Assembly: GCA_913041095.1 (NCBI GenBank) | Contig: CAJWIB010000008.1 | Span: 1 to 23,009 of the forward strand | Direction: 5' to 3' | Length of the DNA: 23,009 nucleotides | DNA from: an uncultured Rhodospirillaceae bacterium | GTDB lineage: Bacteria; Pseudomonadota; Alphaproteobacteria; Rhodospirillales; UBA2165 | In this document: positions 8,534-15,692 of the stretch, in pieces | Layout of the letters: each line of letters begins with the position of its first letter | How positions within the stretch are numbered: position 1 is the stretch's first letter | Notes under the pieces: model-generated | What the model saw: only the letters and a program-made list of their open reading frames with translations | What the model was told of the DNA's origin: nothing | The model's database searches: none | Translations under genes and position numbers: made by a program

Positions 8534-9298
8534 TTAATAGGTCGATCTACCACCTGAGAGGTCAAACACGCCGCCAGTCGAGAAAGAACAATCTTCCGAG
8601 CATAGCCAGGCAACCATCGCTGCGATTTCCTTGGCTTTGCCAAAGCGGCCCATGGGAATCTTTGACAGCATAAAGTCGATATGATCTTGGGTCATCTGGT
8701 CAAAGATTGAAGTCCTGACAGCTGCTGGCGTGACACAATTGACCATCACATTGGTGGTTGCCAGTTCTTTGCCAAGAGCCTTGGTAAGTCCGATGATACC
8801 GGCCTTACTGGCGCTGTAGGCAGGCGCCTTGGGATTGCCGTCCTTACCGGCGACCGAGGCGATATTGACGATGCGGCCATAGTCATTTTCGAGCATCACC
8901 GGAATAACCGCCGAGCACACCAGAAAAGTACCGGTCAGATTGACGTCGATAACTTTCTGCCATTCTTCCGGTGGATATTCCCAGCTGGTGGTGTTGGGAC
9001 CAGAGATACCAGCATTGTTGACGGTAATATCAATACCACCGCGCTTATCAAGCGTCATTTTAACCGCATCAGCTACCGAAGCCACATCGGCGACATTACC
9101 GACAACACCGCAAACTATGCCGTCACCTTCGCTGTCCAGCTTGGCAACCGCCTCATCAATGGCGTCCTGGTCAATATCCCAGACACAAACATTAGCGCTG
9201 GATTGCACCAGACGTTCGGCAATGGCAAAACCGAGGCCAGCGGCACCGCCGGTAACGATGGCATTGCGCCCGGCAAGATCAAGTCTATTTGCACCCAT
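8534..9298 (-). CDS. SDR-family oxidoreductase (FabG-like)
   Basis: A classical short-chain dehydrogenase of 254 residues. The cofactor motif is TGGAAGLG (residues 16-23), the structural motif is VNNAGISGPN, and the catalytic tail is NIASVAGK with YSASK. The start is the ATG that overlaps the upstream stop as TAATG (9296-9300); a longer reading from 9322 would run into the upstream gene. An Asp ends the second strand (VCVWDID), suggesting NAD rather than NADP. It belongs to the same operon as the meta-cleavage hydratase and decarboxylase. It might oxidise a ring-fission semialdehyde or a dihydrodiol/alcohol intermediate; since the local aldehyde dehydrogenase has decayed, a substitute role is possible but speculative. 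Confidence 0.9.
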   Translation of the reverse strand: MGANRLDLAGRNAIVTGGAAGLGFAIAERLVQSSANVCVWDIDQDAIDEAVAKLDSEGDGIVCGVVGNVADVASVADAVKMTLDKRGGIDITVNNAGISGPNTTSWEYPPEEWQKVIDVNLTGTFLVCSAVIPVMLENDYGRIVNIASVAGKDGNPKAPAYSASKAGIIGLTKALGKELATTNVMVNCVTPAAVRTSIFDQMTQDHIDFMLSKIPMGRFGKAKEIAAMVAWLCSEDCSFSTGGVFDLSGGRSTY

Positions 9299-10068
9299 TA
9301 CTTCGCCACTCCAAAGCTGCACGAACCCAAGCCTTCAACGGTATTTCTGACGCTAACGCCTTCGTATAAAGCTTCGGCGGCAGTTGCGCCACCGGCTAAA
9401 ACGATCCAGCCGGCTTCGAGCGTCTCGCCATCTTCCGCCGTCATCCGCGAAGCGGCTGCCAAGGAGCGAGCGGGATGCCCAAGAATGGCGGCACTCGAGC
9501 CGATCTGTACGGCCCGGCCCTCAAACTCCATAACCATGCCAAGATTGGCAATATCACTATCGGGCTTACACCAGGGACCAATAATAAATCCGGATGAGGA
9601 AGAGTTATCGGCGACCACATCCTCGACGGTAAATTTGAAATTCTCGTAGCGGGAATCAATGATCTCCATGGCCGGCGCAATCGCTTCAACTGCGTTCCAG
9701 GCTTCCACCGTCGAAAGCGGACCGGATAACGGCGCTTTCAGCAAATAGGCAATTTCTGGCTCAACCCGTGGGTGGACGTAGTTTGAAATATCGATCTCGC
9801 CGCCATCCTCGACCAGCATCAAATTGGTGAGACGGCCCCAAATCATATCATCAACACCCATCTGCACCATTTTAGCGCGGCTGGTGAAACCCATTTTCAT
9901 ACCGACCCGATGCTCACCAGCAGCGAGGCGCATATCGATACTTTTAGCCTGGACGCGGTAAGCTTCCTCAAGGGTGAAGCTTTCGGTTTCGGATAATTGC
10001 GAAATCGCCGTTGCGTTAATCTGCGCATCAAAAACGATCTTGGCCAGCTTATCTATATTTTTACTCAC
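9298..10068 (-). CDS. 4-oxalocrotonate decarboxylase-like protein (DmpH/XylI; MhpD superfamily)
   Basis: A 256-residue member of the hydratase/decarboxylase family. It has GMKMGFTSRAKMVQMGVDD, the metal-site HPRVEPEIAYLL, then EIIDSRYENFKF and DVVADNSSSSGFIIG, all collinear with DmpH/XylI, which decarboxylate 2-oxo-3-hexenedioate to 2-oxopent-4-enoate. The start is a GTG (10066-10068) with AGGAGA 8 bases upstream; the frame stays open to 10188, but that extra part overlaps the next gene and is unlike the family. In the catechol meta pathway this enzyme forms a complex with the hydratase, and the hydratase gene is directly upstream (25 bp), which supports the call. A second hydratase function is the alternative. 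Confidence 0.87.
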   Translation of the reverse strand: MSKNIDKLAKIVFDAQINATAISQLSETESFTLEEAYRVQAKSIDMRLAAGEHRVGMKMGFTSRAKMVQMGVDDMIWGRLTNLMLVEDGGEIDISNYVHPRVEPEIAYLLKAPLSGPLSTVEAWNAVEAIAPAMEIIDSRYENFKFTVEDVVADNSSSSGFIIGPWCKPDSDIANLGMVMEFEGRAVQIGSSAAILGHPARSLAAASRMTAEDGETLEAGWIVLAGGATAAEALYEGVSVRNTVEGLGSCSFGVAK

Positions 10069-10093
10069 CTGAAAATCTCCTAAATATTTGGGA

Positions 10094-10879
10094 TCAGACT
10101 GCAAACGCTGTGCGAACAGAGCCCAGACCATTGATGCGGACTTCGTAGACCTGACCAGCTTCAACGCCGACCATCGGTCCCAAGGCACCGGACATTACCA
10201 CATCTCCTGCCGAAAGCGGCCGTCCGCGATTGACCATTTCTTCAGCTAGCCAACGCACCGCATTGATGGGATGACCCAAACAGGCCGCCCCGGCACCGAC
10301 AGAAACCGGCTCGCCTTGGCATTCCATCACCATGCCGCACATACGGCCGTCGAAATTTTCGATTTTGATTTTTTGATTGCCCAGCACATAGAGCACGGCT
10401 GACGCGTTATCGGCGACCGTATCCTGGATTTTGATATTCCAGTCTTTGATGCGGCTATCAACGATCTCGATACTCGGTGTTGCATAGGCAATAGCATCAA
10501 TCACTTCAGAATTGGTCGGTTTTTCAAAATTAATATCTTTTTCAAGCACATAGGTAATCTCGGCCTCGACTCGCGGCGCCAGTAAAGAACTGGTCTCGAC
10601 CTCCTCGCCATCAGGCATCGACATATCTGCAAACAAGATGCCAAAATCCGGGCGGTCAACGCCGAGTTGTTTTTGCACCAACTTGGATGTCAGACCAATT
10701 TTTCGCCCGACCATGCGGGCGCCATTGGCAAGACGGCGTTCAGTATTAATCTCCTGCACTGCATAGGCCGCATCGACATCGCCTTCCGGCAATAGATCAC
10801 GCACGGGCTCACAAGCTTTACCTGTCCTATAAGCTTTGTGCAGCAAGTCGGCCGCTTTTTGAATAGTGTCGTCGCTCAT
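10094..10879 (-). CDS. 2-keto-4-pentenoate hydratase (MhpD/DmpE family)
   Basis: A 261-residue protein that aligns along its whole length with E. coli MhpD. It has RMVGRKIGLTSKLVQKQLGV, then RPDFGILFADM, the metal-binding PRVEAEITYVL, IEIVDSRIKDWNIK, DTVADNASAVLYVLG, CLGHPINAVRWLA and GDVVMSGALGPM. The reaction is hydration of 2-hydroxypenta-2,4-dienoate to 4-hydroxy-2-oxopentanoate; the product would need an aldolase that is not in the window. It is first in the minus-strand operon. TCAGGAGAAC lies 3 bases before the ATG. The leader and first codons are an exact inverted copy of those of the divergent dioxygenase gene. Confidence 0.94.
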   Translation of the reverse strand: MSDDTIQKAADLLHKAYRTGKACEPVRDLLPEGDVDAAYAVQEINTERRLANGARMVGRKIGLTSKLVQKQLGVDRPDFGILFADMSMPDGEEVETSSLLAPRVEAEITYVLEKDINFEKPTNSEVIDAIAYATPSIEIVDSRIKDWNIKIQDTVADNASAVLYVLGNQKIKIENFDGRMCGMVMECQGEPVSVGAGAACLGHPINAVRWLAEEMVNRGRPLSAGDVVMSGALGPMVGVEAGQVYEVRINGLGSVRTAFAV

Positions 10880-10892
10880 TATGTTCTCCTGA
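10872..10892. repeat. 21-bp inverted repeat, left copy (ribosome-binding site and start of hydratase gene)
   Basis: On the minus strand this reads TCAGGAGAACATA and then ATGAGCGA. It is the exact reverse complement of 11067-11087. It covers the Shine-Dalgarno, spacer, start codon and the first codons of the hydratase gene. Confidence 0.95.
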
Positions 10893-10918
10893 TAAGTATT
10901 TTTTGTGTTCTTGAAGCA

Positions 10919-11042
10919 TTACGTAAATATTACCGGTCTCCAGGTAGAACTCCAGCGAATATTCACCACCCACGATGATGGTTGCACCTTCTTAGTTAGC
11001 GACTGCATAATAAGCCAGCACTTTATCCCTGCGATCCCATAG
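10919..11042 (-). pseudogene. Relic of an aldehyde dehydrogenase (semialdehyde dehydrogenase type)
   Basis: In one minus-strand frame, 11042-10995 encodes LWDRRDKVLAYYAVAN, then TAA (10992-10994), then EGATIIVGGEY and LETGNIYV. The pattern RDKVL-YY--A--EGATI--GG is that of the region before the catalytic-core end in 2-hydroxymuconic semialdehyde dehydrogenases and other ALDHs. Only about 40 codons remain, with an in-frame stop and no start. In meta-cleavage operons an ALDH normally stands beside the dioxygenase, so its place fits. The match is short and made from memory, so moderate confidence only. The relic now fills the divergent promoter region. Confidence 0.5.
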
Positions 11043-11066
11043 CTTAAATTAGTAAAAGAAATTTTC

Positions 11067-11087
11067 TCAGGAGAACATAATGAGCGA
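11067..11087. repeat. 21-bp inverted repeat, right copy (ribosome-binding site and start of dioxygenase gene)
   Basis: Plus strand TCAGGAGAACATA followed by ATGAGCGA; exact inverted match to 10872-10892. It supplies the AGGAGA ribosome-binding site and start codon of the extradiol dioxygenase at 11080. Confidence 0.95.
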
Positions 11088-11919
11088 TCAAGAATCAGGA
11101 GTTATTGCCACGGTTATTGCGTCACATACGCCGCGGATGGCTTACGAAGACAAAGCTTGGGATTTTACCCTCGGCCTAATCGATGGCCTGAAAGAGCTGG
11201 GGGCAAGTTTACGTGAGTTGAATCCCGATCTAATTGTTGTCAACACGACTCATTGGATAACCACTTTCGATTGGGTTATTACTTCTCATGATCACCACAA
11301 AGGCATATGTATTGCCGAAGAGGCGCCGCATCTGATACCGGAATTGCCCTATGACCGGCCCGGTGACCAAGCTTACGCGGAAGCGCTCAACGATGACCTC
11401 AATGGCGCTGAAATTCCAAGCTACACCACTGACGCTAAACATTTTCACTGGGATTATGGCACTGCTGTACCACTGCAATATCTCGACCCGGAAAGTAAAA
11501 TTCCGGCCGTACTGACGCCGACTTGCTATGCTTCAACATTGGATGAAAATTTGCAAGTTGGCTGCCAAATCGACGCCACCGCTAAACACTTGGGCAAGCG
11601 CGCAGTCGTCGTTGTCAGTAATGCGCTCACGCATCTGGTCGTCCGCGGCCCGGACACATGGCCGCTACCTGAGCACTTGGAGATGGATCACAAATTTATT
11701 GATATGGTCAAGGCCGCCGATGTTGATGGCGCAACCAACTATCTGCCCGACTATGCGCGCGACGCCAAATGCGAAATGGGTGGACGTGGGCTCGGTGTGT
11801 TTTTAGGTGCCTCAAAAGCGATGGAAGAAAGCGCCGGCAATCTTTCTGGAGCGCAATTCGGTCCCTATGCGCAAAGCTCGGCCAGCGGCAACGCCAATTT
11901 ATCTTTAGTCGCTGCTTAA
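11080..11919 (+). CDS. Class III extradiol ring-cleavage dioxygenase (LigB family)
   Basis: A 279-residue non-heme Fe(II) dioxygenase of the LigB superfamily, related in layout to homoprotocatechuate 2,3-dioxygenase HpaD and to 2-aminophenol 1,6-dioxygenase subunits. Probable metal ligands are His16 (ASHTPRM), His58 (NTTHW) and Glu232 (KCEMGG). HFHWDYGTAVPLQYL and VVVSNALTHLV are also typical of the family. It would open a catecholic or aminophenolic ring; the substrate is not decidable by eye. It is divergent from the hydratase-decarboxylase-SDR-FAH operon, whose enzymes can process the ring-fission product. The ATG has AGGAGA at good spacing. Its stop overlaps the stop of the convergent permease gene by 3 bases. 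Confidence 0.9.
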   Translation: MSDQESGVIATVIASHTPRMAYEDKAWDFTLGLIDGLKELGASLRELNPDLIVVNTTHWITTFDWVITSHDHHKGICIAEEAPHLIPELPYDRPGDQAYAEALNDDLNGAEIPSYTTDAKHFHWDYGTAVPLQYLDPESKIPAVLTPTCYASTLDENLQVGCQIDATAKHLGKRAVVVVSNALTHLVVRGPDTWPLPEHLEMDHKFIDMVKAADVDGATNYLPDYARDAKCEMGGRGLGVFLGASKAMEESAGNLSGAQFGPYAQSSASGNANLSLVAA

Positions 11920-12692
11920 ATGAGACCGGTTATGCCGTCGTAACAAAGCTTCACTCCAGTTAAAAATAGCAACGTGATGATGATGCGGTAAAACAGCGCG
12001 TCATTCACCTTTCGGTGAATCCACAATCCCAGCAATATGCCAACCGGCACAATCGGCAGCAGCACCAGTGAAGTGGTGAGATTAGTGATATGAAATTGCC
12101 CAAGCCACCAATAGGGTATGATCTTGGCATAATTCACATAAGCATAGAAGATCGCCAAAGTGCCCATATACATCGTTTTATCGAGACGCTGAGGAATCAT
12201 ATAGACGTTCAGTGGCGGCGCACCAGAATGGGCGATGAAGCTGGTGAAACCGCACATCGCACACCAAAATCCACCCTTTATAATCGCCGGCTGGGTCGGT
12301 GGCCCTAATTCTTTTTTACGCACGTAACCAAGAAATCGAACGAGAGCAAAAGCGACCGCGATGACACCAATGATGAGTTTTATGGCCGCGGGATCAAGAA
12401 ATTTAAAACTAAATGTACCTACAATAATACCGATTGTCGCCGCCGGGATCATGATCATCAGATTTTTCTTATGCCAAGTTCTGCGATAAGCCCAGATGGC
12501 AAAAATGTCGGCAATGCAGATGATCGGCAGCAAAATGGCAGCGGCTTGCGGCACCGAAACAGCAAGCGCCATCAGCGGCGTCGCCAAACTACCGGTACCG
12601 CCAATTCCAGACTTGGCGATCCCCATGGTAATCACCGCCGGAATGGCGACTAGATAAAACAGCGGGTCAGTTAAGAGAGGCAATTGGTCCAT
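11916..12692 (-). CDS. TSUP (TauE/SafE) family membrane permease
   Basis: A 258-residue protein with about seven to eight hydrophobic segments. The family signature at the N-terminus is ITMGIAKSGIGGTGSLATPLM, with its partner in the second half (GFTSFIAHSGAPPLNVYM) before further helices. TSUP proteins move organic acids, sulfonates, sulfite or related anions; the substrate here is unknown. I chose the ATG at 12692 (MDQLPLLTDPLF), as the longer frame to 12803 is in the HbpS fragment's coding space and is not family-like. GGAG is 13 bases upstream, a weak ribosome-binding site. The gene lies downstream of the molybdoenzyme-ferredoxin pair in the same direction and ends on the dioxygenase stop. 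Confidence 0.88.
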   Translation of the reverse strand: MDQLPLLTDPLFYLVAIPAVITMGIAKSGIGGTGSLATPLMALAVSVPQAAAILLPIICIADIFAIWAYRRTWHKKNLMIMIPAATIGIIVGTFSFKFLDPAAIKLIIGVIAVAFALVRFLGYVRKKELGPPTQPAIIKGGFWCAMCGFTSFIAHSGAPPLNVYMIPQRLDKTMYMGTLAIFYAYVNYAKIIPYWWLGQFHITNLTTSLVLLPIVPVGILLGLWIHRKVNDALFYRIIITLLFLTGVKLCYDGITGLI

Positions 12693-12702
12693 GAAAAAAG
12701 AC

Positions 12703-12915
12703 TTACTCCACCACCAATCCAGCTGCCCCAATGCCGGCGATGCAAGCGATTTCATCGTTGTCGGCCGTATTGCCACTGACACCAGCAGCGCCCAATAAAT
12801 CACCCTCGGTGTTCTTAATTAGCATGCCACCCGCGACCGGTACGAATTTACCTTGCGACAAGGCCATCAGGCTTTCCCCGAGATAAGGCATACAGTCATA
12901 AAGGCCTGCGGCGTC
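12703..12915 (-). pseudogene. Truncated HbpS/GlcG (DUF336) fragment
   Basis: The reading DAAGLYDCMPYLGESLMAL, then SQGKFVPVAGGMLI and LGAAGVSGNTADNDEIAC-IAGIGAAGL, matches the C-terminal half of the heme-binding HbpS/GlcG family (FVPVPGG-LI and GAVGVSG-T--DDE motifs). Full members are about 135 residues; the N-terminal half is missing. The fragment is in the same frame as the upstream ferredoxin and is separated from its coding region only by the TAG at 12916-12918, so it looks like the tail left after a deletion. An internal ATG at 12891 could start a 62-residue product, but without a clear ribosome-binding site. Readthrough of the TAG into this tail is possible in principle and unproven. 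Confidence 0.7.
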
Positions 12916-13284
12916 CTAGGCGGCGGCCGAAGCAAACGGTTTACGGTCGGCTTTTCTTGGTTTAGGAGACCAAAGCGTACTTCTCGGCTTCTCTTCCATA
13001 CGTTTGACCAAGTCGGTTAACTTTCCATACTCCATAACCTGTGCCAGGCAATGTTGAACACAGGCAGGTTTCAAATTACCTTTTGCCGTTCGGGAAACAC
13101 AGAGATCGCAAAGATCCGTTGGTATCGGAACAAAATTAAAGGTTTGTCCGCCGTTGAGAACCTGCTCGACAACTTTGATACCAAACTCTTCTATGGCAAA
13201 CCCATGTTCATAACGGCACGCCACTTCGCAAGCGAGGCAACCGGTACAAAATTCAATATCAATCCAAAGTCCGTTACTAGCCAT
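12916..13284 (-). CDS. 4Fe-4S dicluster ferredoxin subunit of the adjacent molybdoenzyme
   Basis: A 122-residue electron-transfer protein with two Cys sets: C13-x2-C16-x2-C19-x3-C23 (CTGCLACEVAC) and C59-x2-C62-x12-C75-x3-C79 (CDLC and CVQHC), consistent with two [4Fe-4S] clusters as in beta subunits of DMSO-reductase-family enzymes, but much shorter than the usual four-cluster subunits. The start is the ATG at 13284 with AGGTG upstream; a GTG three codons earlier is inside that site. The stop of the molybdoenzyme gene lies about 25 bp upstream, so they are cotranscribed and the products probably form a complex. No signal peptide is seen, so a cytoplasmic location is likely. Confidence 0.9.
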   Translation of the reverse strand: MASNGLWIDIEFCTGCLACEVACRYEHGFAIEEFGIKVVEQVLNGGQTFNFVPIPTDLCDLCVSRTAKGNLKPACVQHCLAQVMEYGKLTDLVKRMEEKPRSTLWSPKPRKADRKPFASAAA

Positions 13285-13318
13285 TTCTTTCACCTAGTCC
13301 AAAATGCTTGCTGTTTAC

Positions 13319-15553
13319 CTATTCTGTTTCGACTCTACTAATCTGGCACATTAACGATTTTACCTGAGAGCCACCGAAACCGGTTTTCGAATAAAGTTCG
13401 CCTGGTATCAGCACGTTAACGTTGGATTCGTAAGCGCCGTAATCCTTTTCGTACACTTTTTCAGGAAACCACCAGCTATGTTGAGCCATCACGATCTTGG
13501 GATGGACTGGGCTCAATTTCACTCTCATTTTACATTTACCAAATTGATTTTCGATCCAGATCCAATCCTTATCCTCGATACCGTATTCCTTGGCAGTCTC
13601 GGGATTGAGCTCCACTGTCGGATCGGGATTCATATCCCTTAAGCTCTTGATTTGCCGATGTTCGCTATGGAAAAAAGCAATAGTCCGCGAGCCCGTGTTC
13701 AAAATTAACGGATATTTTTCCACCAGGTCGGGACGGCTGACCGGACTGTAGTCGGGTTCCGTATAGAACGGCAAAGGATCGTAACTCCAATTTTCCATCA
13801 TCGATGATTTTAGCTCTATCTTTCCGGAAGGCGTATTGAAACCGGGTTCGCCATCGGGCCTCAACAGCCCTTTCTCATGACGCTTGTATGGCATGGCGTC
13901 AGAACCTTGTGGCGGCATGATCCAGTTGCGTTCACGGACTTCCTCTAACGACAAACCAGATGGTTTGAGATAGAACCGGTATAGATCATCCAAACTTTCG
14001 AACTGAAAATCTTTATTGAACCGTCCCGCAAGTTCAAAACATATTTCAGCATCGGAACGGCACTCGCCGACCCGGAGCGCGGGATGCTGGGCGGTAAGCG
14101 GCGACCACCACGCCCGAACACCGTCTCTTTCCGTGAAACTTGACGACGGCAAAACAACGTCGGCGATAGCCATTGCCGTCGGCGTCATAAAAAGATCGAC
14201 GACAACGTTGAAATCCATGCCTTCGAATGCTTCACGCCAACGGTAAGGGTCCTGAGCGGCAACAACAAAATTGGAGCCAGCCACAAAGGTTGATTTTACC
14301 GGATAGGGTTTGCCCGAAAGCATCTGATCTATCGTCGCGTCCGGTTGCGCCCGCCAATGCAAATCACGAACGATGGGAAAATCATCAACGCCGATGCGTT
14401 TGGCTTGCTGTTCTTTCGGCATCATGGGGCCGTACATGGCTTCGATGGCGTCCTGCCCCATGGGGTAAGAGGTCACGCCGAACGCCGGCTTGGCCACGAT
14501 TTGTCCACCGGGATTCTCAACATTACCCGTGATGCACCATAAATGATTAATGGCCTGGGCAACAGTAAATCCTTCCGGAGCAAAATCGATGGGAACACCC
14601 CATTGCAGAGCGGCCGGTTTGGCTTTGGCGTACATGCGGGCGGCTTCCACAATGAGATCTTTATCGATCCAGGTGATCTCGGAGACTCGTTCAACTGGAT
14701 ACTCCTTGGCCCGCTCTCGCAACTCGTCGAAACCGGTTGTCCACTTTTCGACAAATTTGTGGTCATAGAGCTCTTCGCTGATGATGACGTTTAGCATACC
14801 CAAAGCAAGTGCCCCATCCGTACCGGGCCGGATCGGCAACCAAAGTTTTGCTCGCGACGCTAACCAGGTATAGTTTGGATCAATAACGATGAATTTCGAT
14901 CCACGCTTCAGACACTCAATTATCCAATGTCCATGATTGCCATCATTACAAGTCGCCACGGGGTTTTGACCCCAGATCATATAGCACTCAGGTAGCTTCC
15001 ATTCGGAATTGTCATAGCGGTCGACATGGCACTGGGAATTATCGGGTACGACAAAATCTCCTATGGCGACTTTCATCGAAAGTAGCCGCGGGTGATAGCA
15101 GGAATTTCCTGGCAGGGCTTGCATCCAATTAGGACTGCCGAAATTATATGCTAAAAATACCAGCCATCCGCCGACATCCCGTCCGGTTCCTTGAACGAAA
15201 ATCGACGATTCGGGACCATATTTGTCACGCGATTCGTTCATACGGTTTTGGATCAAATCCAAAGCCTCTTCCCAAGTCGCTTGTTCGAAAGTATTGGTCC
15301 CCCGCTCGCCCCGGCGGATCAATGGATGCATCAACCGGTCTTTATGATGCACATACTCGGGCAATGCGAGCGCCCGCGGGCAAAGCGTTCCCTGATTGTA
15401 GGGATGACTTTCCTGACCCTCCACTTTCACGAGCTCACCGTCTTTGATATGCAGATTTACGCCACAACCGCCATGGCAGCCAGCACCAGCGGACCAGACT
15501 GTAGAAGAAACAATTTTTGTTTCGGTTTCTGATGTTTTAGATTTAGTCACCAT
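13319..15553 (-). CDS. Molybdopterin-dependent oxidoreductase, DMSO-reductase family catalytic subunit
   Basis: A 744-residue bis-MGD enzyme. The N-terminal cluster region reads GAGCHGGCG ... GTLCPR, giving Cys26, Cys30 and Cys58; the first Cys of the usual C-x2-C-x3-C pattern is Gly, leaving three ligands. Then come MGD-binding segments (WEEALDLI, YGPESSIFVQGTGRD, IWGQNPVATCNDG, GSKFIVIDPN, RPGTDGALALGMLNVII), a possible Mo ligand Cys152 in PGNSCYHPR, and the C-terminal molydopterin-dinucleotide domain (YPLILNTGSRTIAFFHSEHR to the end). Parts resemble Pelobacter acetylene hydratase (LYD--FVE-W--GF-EL--R), but the substrate is unknown. ATG 15553 has GGAGA nearby; GTG/ATG starts at 15568 and 15565 are less favoured. 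No Tat signal is seen. The ferredoxin subunit follows. Confidence 0.92.
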   Translation of the reverse strand: MVTKSKTSETETKIVSSTVWSAGAGCHGGCGVNLHIKDGELVKVEGQESHPYNQGTLCPRALALPEYVHHKDRLMHPLIRRGERGTNTFEQATWEEALDLIQNRMNESRDKYGPESSIFVQGTGRDVGGWLVFLAYNFGSPNWMQALPGNSCYHPRLLSMKVAIGDFVVPDNSQCHVDRYDNSEWKLPECYMIWGQNPVATCNDGNHGHWIIECLKRGSKFIVIDPNYTWLASRAKLWLPIRPGTDGALALGMLNVIISEELYDHKFVEKWTTGFDELRERAKEYPVERVSEITWIDKDLIVEAARMYAKAKPAALQWGVPIDFAPEGFTVAQAINHLWCITGNVENPGGQIVAKPAFGVTSYPMGQDAIEAMYGPMMPKEQQAKRIGVDDFPIVRDLHWRAQPDATIDQMLSGKPYPVKSTFVAGSNFVVAAQDPYRWREAFEGMDFNVVVDLFMTPTAMAIADVVLPSSSFTERDGVRAWWSPLTAQHPALRVGECRSDAEICFELAGRFNKDFQFESLDDLYRFYLKPSGLSLEEVRERNWIMPPQGSDAMPYKRHEKGLLRPDGEPGFNTPSGKIELKSSMMENWSYDPLPFYTEPDYSPVSRPDLVEKYPLILNTGSRTIAFFHSEHRQIKSLRDMNPDPTVELNPETAKEYGIEDKDWIWIENQFGKCKMRVKLSPVHPKIVMAQHSWWFPEKVYEKDYGAYESNVNVLIPGELYSKTGFGGSQVKSLMCQISRVETE

Positions 15554-15626
15554 GGTTTTCTCCATCACAGTTGATCAATTTTTTCCAATGGTACTTATGA
15601 AAGCGCCTTAAATCACTATGACAATT

Positions 15627-15692
15627 GCAATTTAAATATGGTCCACCTGGGCCTGTACTGCAATTGAAATATGGTCCACCTGGACCTGTACC
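15627..15692. repeat. Two tandem 33-bp repeats with inner palindrome
   Basis: Copy 1 at 15627-15659 and copy 2 at 15660-15692 agree at 30 of 33 positions. Each begins GCAATT, carries AAATATGGTCCACCTGG and ends CCTGTAC. In copy 2, GGTCCA-CC-TGGACC forms an inverted repeat. The right part of copy 2 (TGGACCTGTACC) coincides with the probable end of the IS3 relic. It lies 74 bp upstream of the molybdoenzyme start, so it may also serve as an operator; that is inference. Confidence 0.75.

Noticed and set aside
10069..10188. Extended N-terminus of the decarboxylase-like protein
   Set aside because: The extra 40 codons overlap the hydratase gene and are unlike the family; the GTG at 10066-10068 has a good ribosome-binding site and the right length.
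12693..12803. Extended N-terminus of the TSUP permease
   Set aside because: The added 37 residues are not hydrophobic in the family pattern and overlap the HbpS fragment in another frame.
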